From Pseudoflavonifractor intestinihominis (GTDB lineage: Bacteria > Bacillota > Clostridia > Oscillospirales > Oscillospiraceae): a stretch of DNA of 52,500 nt. Shown here piece after piece: positions 48,213 through 52,500 of this stretch (positions are counted from its first letter, which is position 1; every line of letters starts with the position of its first letter). A model generated the notes under the pieces. It was not told the origin of the DNA, made no database searches, and saw nothing but the letters and a program-made list of their open reading frames with translations. A program made the translations under genes and the position numbers. The stretch is taken from the NCBI RefSeq assembly GCF_040096055.1, contig NZ_JBBMFK010000028.1:1-52500 (forward strand). Direction: 5' to 3'.

Positions 48213-49587
48213 CTGTGCGCTCCGCCGCCAGGGGGCGGTACACGGTGAAGTACATGGTGAGGATGCAGGCCAGACCGCCGATGACGTTGGAGATGGGCTC
48301 GGCCAGGAACACGCCGTTGTACCCAAAACCCAGAGGCGGCAGCAGCAGCGTCAGAGGCGCCACAATAAAGGCCTTGCGCAGCAGGGAGAAGAAGATGGCG
48401 TTCTTGCTGCGGCCCAGGCCCACAAAGATGGACTGGCCGATAAACTGGAGGGACATGCAGAAGAAGATGGAGAAGTAGACGCGGAAGGCGGGCGCGCCGG
48501 TGGCAATCAGTTCCGCGTCGCTGTTGAACAGGTGGATGAAGGCGGCGGGGAACAGCATGACCACCGCCCAGATGACCACCGAATAGCCCATGGTCACCGC
48601 TGTGGTGAACCGGATGCCCTGGCGGACCCGGTCATTGGCCCTGGCGCCGTAGTTGTACCCCAGCACCGGCTGGCAGCCCTGGGTGATGCCGCTGACCGGC
48701 ATGGTAATGACCTCCCGCACCGAGTTGATGACGGTCATCACACCCACGTACAGGTCGCCGTACGCCACGCCGCCCCAGTGCTGGAGAGTGGCGTTGCACA
48801 GTATCTGCACCAGGGAGTTGGTGAGTGCCATGACAAAGCCGGAGGTGCCCAGGCCCACGATCCGGGCCACCCGGGCGGCCTGGAGCTTCATCCGGCTCAG
48901 CCGGAGCCGCAGGATGGTCCGCTTGCCGGTGAGGAAGCACAGCACCCACACCGCCGAGCAGGCCTGGGAGATGACGGTGGCGATGGCGGCCCCCCGCACC
49001 CCCAGTCCGAAGCCGAAGTCAAAGATGAAGATGGGGTCCAGCACGATGTTCACCGCCGCGCCGATGGACACGGTGAGCATTCCCATCCGGCCGAAGCCCT
49101 GGGCGTTGATGAATGGGTTCATGCCCAGGCTGACCATGACGAAGACGGTGCCCAGGGCGTAGGTGGACAGGTAGCTGTCCGCGTAGGGGAAGGTGGCGTC
49201 GCTGGCGCCGAAGAGGTAGAGGATGGGCTGCCGGAACAGGAGAATGAGGGCGGTGAGCACCACGCCCAGCCCCAGCAGCAGGGCGAAGGAGTTGCCCTGG
49301 ACCCACTCGGCCTCCTCGTTGTCCCCCTTGCCCCGGCAGATGGAGCACAGGGGCGCGCCGCCGGTGCCGCACAGGTTGGCAAAGCCGATGATAATGGAGA
49401 TGACCGGCAGCACCAGGCCCACGCCGGTGAGGGCCAGCCGCCCCACGCCGGGCAGGCGGCCAATATACATCCGGTCTACTATATTATAAAGGATATTCAC
49501 CAGCTGGGCCGCCGTCATGGGCAGGGCCAGCTTGGTGATGGCCCCGGACACGCTGCCCTTTGTAAAATCATTTTTTGCTTCCGCCAC
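48196..49587 (-). CDS. MATE-family efflux transporter
   Basis: 463 residues with about twelve membrane helices. It probably exports drugs or metabolites in exchange for Na+ or H+. MATE-type features include LVNILYNIVDRMYIGRLPGV near the N-terminus, NPFINAQGFGRMGM in the middle, and QGCQPVLGYNYGARANDRVR. The start is a GTG at 49587 with AAGGAAG about 7 nt upstream, since no ATG is suitably placed. It is intact, unlike the MATE gene at 40381, and not a close copy of it. The substrate is unknown. Confidence 0.92.
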   Translation of the reverse strand: MAEAKNDFTKGSVSGAITKLALPMTAAQLVNILYNIVDRMYIGRLPGVGRLALTGVGLVLPVISIIIGFANLCGTGGAPLCSICRGKGDNEEAEWVQGNSFALLLGLGVVLTALILLFRQPILYLFGASDATFPYADSYLSTYALGTVFVMVSLGMNPFINAQGFGRMGMLTVSIGAAVNIVLDPIFIFDFGFGLGVRGAAIATVISQACSAVWVLCFLTGKRTILRLRLSRMKLQAARVARIVGLGTSGFVMALTNSLVQILCNATLQHWGGVAYGDLYVGVMTVINSVREVITMPVSGITQGCQPVLGYNYGARANDRVRQGIRFTTAVTMGYSVVIWAVVMLFPAAFIHLFNSDAELIATGAPAFRVYFSIFFCMSLQFIGQSIFVGLGRSKNAIFFSLLRKAFIVAPLTLLLPPLGFGYNGVFLAEPISNVIGGLACILTMYFTVYRPLAAERTDRASL

Positions 49588-49607
49588 GGGTCCGCTTCCT
49601 TTCCGGT

Positions 49608-49635
49608 TTGACTTTTGCTTTTCTCATTGTATACT
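49608..49635 (+). promoter_or_regulatory. Sigma-A promoter toward the GNAT fragment and M20 gene
   Basis: TTGACT (49608-49613), 16-bp spacer, TATACT (49630-49635). The first ATG is 45 nt downstream. Confidence 0.6.
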
Positions 49636-49679
49636 ACTTTTAGAGAGAGGGCAAGGACGCCCGGAAAGGGAGGTATCCC

Positions 49680-49835
49680 ATGGAACAGCATCGTCCCCGG
49701 ACCGATGAGCTGGAGCTCTATGTCCCCAAGCTGGAAGATCTGTGGTTTATGGCGCAGATGGAGTCGGACCCCGACACCATGTCCTACAACCGGGACTGGG
49801 ACGTGTCCTATCCGGGCTACTACTATAAAGAATAA
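49680..49835 (+). CDS. 51-residue protein resembling a truncated GNAT N-terminus
   Basis: A short frame with a good AAGGGAGG ribosome binding site and a promoter at the right distance. Its sequence ELELYVPKLEDLWFMAQMES and DPDTMSYNRDWDVSYPGYYY resembles the first 50 residues of a clostridial GNAT acetyltransferase family, which normally continue for another hundred residues. Here a TAA follows YYYKE, and no acetyl-CoA site is present. It may be a remnant, or a short protein kept in the operon with the M20 gene 43 nt downstream. Confidence 0.6.
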   Translation: MEQHRPRTDELELYVPKLEDLWFMAQMESDPDTMSYNRDWDVSYPGYYYKE

Positions 49836-49878
49836 AAAGTAAAATCGGGAAAATTCCCGGGAAAGGACGGCGTTTACC

Positions 49879-51069
49879 ATGACGCTGCTGGAGGAGGCGC
49901 GGACCCTGGCGCCCGCGCTGGAGAAATTGAAGGGGGAGCTCCACCGCAGGCCGGAGCTGAGCTTCCATGAGGTCAACACCACGGCAAAACTCCGCGCCCT
50001 GCTGGAGCCCCTGGGGGTGGAATTTCTGGACCTGGGCATGGAGACCGGCGTGGCCGCCCTGCTGCGGGGTGGGAAGCCCGGCCCCACCGTGGCCCTGCGG
50101 GCGGACATCGACGCCATCACCCTTCAGGAGCCTGACGGGCCGGGGGCCTCGGAGGTGGATGGCGCCATGCACGCCTGCGGCCACGACTTCCACACCGCCT
50201 GCCTCTACGGCGCGGCGCGCCTCCTCGCCGCCCGGCGGGAACAGCTCTCCGGCACCGTGCTGCTCATCTTCCAGCCCGCCGAGGAGGTGACCCAGGGGGC
50301 GGCGGCCATGCTGCGCCACGGCCTGTGGGAAAAGGCGGTGGGCAAACCCGCCGCCATTTTCGGCCTCCACAACCGGCCGGAGGTGCCCTGCGGCCAGATC
50401 GCCGTGCTCCCCGGCCCCATCATGGCGGGCAAGAACAACTTCACCCTCACCCTCTACGGCAAGAGCGGCCACGGCGGCTCCCCCCACAAGTGCGTGGACG
50501 TGATCGTCCCCGGCGCGGCCATTGTCAGCGCCGCCCAGACCGTGGTGAGCCGCTGCACCGACCCGCTGGACAGCCTGGTGTGCTCGGTGTGCTCCATCCA
50601 CGCAGGTACGCCGGACAACTTCGCCCCCGACCTGCTCACTATGACGGGCAGCCTGCGTGCTCACTCGGACGCGGTTCTGGCCGACGCCTCCGCCAAGCTG
50701 GAGTCCCTGTCCAGAGACATCGCCGCCGCCTACGGCTGTACGGCGGATTTTGTGCTGGAACCCCAGGTGCCCGTGACCTGGAACGGCCCGGAGACTACCG
50801 CTCTGGCCCGCCGGGCCGCGGAGGAACTGGTAGGCGCGGACAACGTGGTCCAGCCCCGGCCCGATATGGGCAGCGAGGACTTCGCCGTGCTCTCCCAGGG
50901 CATCCCCAGCTTCTTCTACTGGCTGGGCTCCGGCTTCCCCGGCCGGGAAAACGCCTGCTGGCACAGCGTCCATTTCCGCACCGATGACCACGCCCTCCCC
51001 CTGGGCGCCGCCCTGCTGGCCCGCTCGGCGGAGCTGGCTCTGGGGTTCTTCGCCCCGCTTTGGGCCTGA
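49879..51069 (+). CDS. M20-family amidohydrolase (aminoacylase-like)
   Basis: 396 residues of the M20D metallopeptidase family, which hydrolyses N-acyl amino acids or N-acetyl-diaminopimelate. Metal and catalytic motifs are visible: ALRADIDAI, HACGHDFHTA, QPAEEVTQGA, GLHNRPEVPCGQIA and the dimerisation-domain GKSGHGGSPHKCVD. DMGSEDFA near residue 330 supplies a late ligand region. No signal peptide. The ATG at 49879 follows GGAAAGGAC. The exact substrate cannot be read from sequence. Confidence 0.9.
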   Translation: MTLLEEARTLAPALEKLKGELHRRPELSFHEVNTTAKLRALLEPLGVEFLDLGMETGVAALLRGGKPGPTVALRADIDAITLQEPDGPGASEVDGAMHACGHDFHTACLYGAARLLAARREQLSGTVLLIFQPAEEVTQGAAAMLRHGLWEKAVGKPAAIFGLHNRPEVPCGQIAVLPGPIMAGKNNFTLTLYGKSGHGGSPHKCVDVIVPGAAIVSAAQTVVSRCTDPLDSLVCSVCSIHAGTPDNFAPDLLTMTGSLRAHSDAVLADASAKLESLSRDIAAAYGCTADFVLEPQVPVTWNGPETTALARRAAEELVGADNVVQPRPDMGSEDFAVLSQGIPSFFYWLGSGFPGRENACWHSVHFRTDDHALPLGAALLARSAELALGFFAPLWA

Positions 51070-51158
51070 TGCCCTTCCCTTCTCTTTTCCATCTGCCGGC
51101 GCCTCGGGAAACAATATCCGGGGCGTCGATTTTTTACGAAAAAATTGTAAAATACATA

Positions 51159-51187
51159 TTGACATTTCTTTGTCAAAGTGCCATAAT
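51159..51187 (+). promoter_or_regulatory. Promoter of the iron alcohol dehydrogenase gene, with inverted repeats
   Basis: TTGACA (51159-51164), 17-bp spacer, CATAAT (51182-51187). The -35 box lies in the inverted repeat TTGACA-N6-TGTCAA (51159-51176). A second repeat of the same motif, TGTCA-N8-TGACA, lies at 51215-51232 in the leader. Both look like binding sites for one dimeric regulator. Confidence 0.65.
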
Positions 51188-51253
51188 AGTCCACGGTAAG
51201 AATCGTTATTTTTTTGTCAATTCATTCTGACATTTTGTTTGGAGGTTTGCGCT

Positions 51254-52435
51254 ATGTCCAGATTTACTCTTCCCCGTGACATTTACTACGGTGCCAACGC
51301 TCTGGAGACCCTCAAGACCCTGAAGGGCAAGAAGGCCGTTCTGGTGCTGGGCGGCGGCTCCATGAAGCGCTTCGGCTTTGTGGACAAAGCTCTGGGCTAC
51401 CTGAAGGAAGCCGGCATCGAGACCAAGCTCATCGAGAACGTGGAGCCCGATCCCTCCGTCGAGACCGTCATGAAGGGCGCCGCCGTCATGCGTGAGTTCG
51501 AGCCCGACTGGATCATCGCCATGGGCGGCGGCTCCCCCATCGACGCCGCCAAGGCCATGTGGGCTTTCTATGAGTACCCCGAGACCACCTTCGAGGATCT
51601 CATCACCCCCTTCAACTTCCCCGAGCTGCGCCAGAAGGCCAAGTTCTGCGCCATCCCCTCCACCTCCGGCACCGCCACCGAGGTCACTGCCTTCTCCGTC
51701 ATCACCGACTACCACAAGGGCATCAAGTACCCCCTGGCCGACTTCAACATCACCCCCGACGTGGCCATCGTTGACCCCGCTCTGGCCGAGACCATGCCGC
51801 CCCACCTGGTGGCCTACACCGGTATGGACGCTCTGACCCACGCCATCGAGGCCTATGTGTCCACCCTGCACACCGTGTTCACCGATCCTCTGGCTATCGA
51901 GGCCATCCACATTGTGGAGAAGGACCTCATCAAGTCCTTCAAGGGCGACATGAGCTGCCGCGAGGAGATGCACTACGGTCAGTGCCTGGCCGGCATGGCC
52001 TTCTCCAACGCCCTGCTGGGCATTGTCCACTCCATGGCCCACAAGACCGGCGCCGCTTTCTCCACCGGCCACATCACCCACGGCCTGGCCAACGCCATGT
52101 ACCTGCCCTACGTCATCGCCTACAACGCCAAGGCTGACGGCGTCGCCGAGCGCTATGCTCAGATCGCCCGCACCATGGGCGTGGTGGGTGACACCACCGC
52201 CGAGCTGGTGGAGGGCCTGCGCGCCAAGATCCGCTCCATGAACGACGCCATGGGTATCCCCAACACCCTGAAGGACTTCGGCATCATCGAGGACGAGTTC
52301 AAGGAGAAGCTGGAGGCCATCGCCACCAACGCTGTGGGCGACGCCTGCACCGGCTCCAACCCCCGTCCCATCGACCCCGCCACCATGGCCAAGCTGTTCA
52401 CCTGCATCTACTACGGCACTGAGGTGGACTTCTAA
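51254..52435 (+). CDS. Iron-containing alcohol dehydrogenase
   Basis: 393 residues of the group III iron-dependent alcohol dehydrogenase family, NAD(P)-linked reduction of an aldehyde to an alcohol. The dinucleotide motif is AMGGGSPIDAAKAM (about 93-106). SGTATEVTAFSVI follows, and metal-binding histidines lie in THAIEAYVST, GIVHSMAHKTGAAF and GHITHGLANA. I start at the ATG at 51254, 8 nt after GGAGG. A TTG at 51239 is in frame but has no support. Aldehyde substrate unknown; butanol-dehydrogenase-like enzymes are closest in pattern. Its codon use is strongly biased to C-ending codons, suggesting high expression. Confidence 0.92.
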   Translation: MSRFTLPRDIYYGANALETLKTLKGKKAVLVLGGGSMKRFGFVDKALGYLKEAGIETKLIENVEPDPSVETVMKGAAVMREFEPDWIIAMGGGSPIDAAKAMWAFYEYPETTFEDLITPFNFPELRQKAKFCAIPSTSGTATEVTAFSVITDYHKGIKYPLADFNITPDVAIVDPALAETMPPHLVAYTGMDALTHAIEAYVSTLHTVFTDPLAIEAIHIVEKDLIKSFKGDMSCREEMHYGQCLAGMAFSNALLGIVHSMAHKTGAAFSTGHITHGLANAMYLPYVIAYNAKADGVAERYAQIARTMGVVGDTTAELVEGLRAKIRSMNDAMGIPNTLKDFGIIEDEFKEKLEAIATNAVGDACTGSNPRPIDPATMAKLFTCIYYGTEVDF

Positions 52436-52478
52436 TCTCTCTGACCACTCCTTTTCCCTCCTACATAAAATCAGAAGA

Positions 52479-52500
52479 GCGCTGCCCTTTCGGGCAGCGC
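52479..52500 (+). terminator. Terminator stem cut by the window edge
   Basis: GCGCTGCCC (52479-52487) pairs with GGGCAGCGC (52492-52500), 43 nt after the alcohol dehydrogenase stop. The T run, if any, lies beyond the window. Confidence 0.7.

Noticed and set aside
1..52500. CRISPR arrays, complete insertion sequences, prophage genes and rRNA.
   Set aside because: I saw no regularly spaced repeats, transposase or integrase motifs, phage structural genes or rRNA sequence in the window.

Overview
The window looks like chromosome from a GC-rich (about 60%) anaerobic Gram-positive bacterium of the class Clostridia, probably an Oscillospiraceae gut commensal. This rests on AGGAGG-type ribosome binding sites, SLH-anchored surface proteins, cohesin/dockerin modules, a B12-dependent carbon-skeleton mutase and a GlmL-type reactivase. 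Taxonomy is inference; there is no rRNA here.

Positions 1-20938 are a nearly complete nicotinate fermentation locus of the Eubacterium barkeri type, read on the minus strand and headed by a divergent LysR regulator. Nicotinate dehydrogenase (ndhF, ndhS, fused ndhLM) makes 6-hydroxynicotinate. Hnr reduces the ring, enamidase opens it and releases ammonia, Hgd reduces 2-formylglutarate, and Hmd dehydrates 2-(hydroxymethyl)glutarate. Mgm with a GlmL-like partner makes 3-methylitaconate, Mii isomerises it, DmdAB hydrates dimethylmaleate, and Dml cleaves dimethylmalate to propionate and pyruvate. Departures from the textbook cluster are the single-chain molybdopterin subunit, a UPF0280 (ApbE-like) gene start-stop coupled to hnr, a DUF1185 gene, a stand-alone PTS-EIIC-like permease, an NfnA-like gene at the window edge, a possible structured leader before hgd, and GC-rich hairpins without U-tracts in most of the longer intergenic gaps.

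Positions 21049-40070 hold gdhA and then cell-surface and signalling genes. An SLH/Big2 surface protein and an XRE regulator run on the minus strand. They diverge from a plus-strand operon of a small Ser/Thr kinase-like protein and four zinc-ribbon/one-TM proteins, three of which carry a beta-helix-like ectodomain. I do not recognise this module as described. Next is a two-gene minus operon from a good sigma-A promoter: a cohesin-like/SLH anchor protein and a 2598-residue subtilisin-like protease with an internal dockerin, which suggests a self-anchoring surface protease complex.

Positions 40338-52500 are mostly housekeeping: a MATE transporter gene broken by a perfect 20-bp tandem duplication, tRNA-Thr(CGT), a noncoding region with a cluster of DnaA-box-like 9-mers, tsaD, rimI, polA, a second MATE transporter, an M20 amidohydrolase and an iron-containing alcohol dehydrogenase. 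Between tsaD and rimI sit two tandem XRE regulators, a 16-bp perfect inverted repeat, a small plus-strand gene and an extra GNAT gene that overlaps it tail-to-tail.
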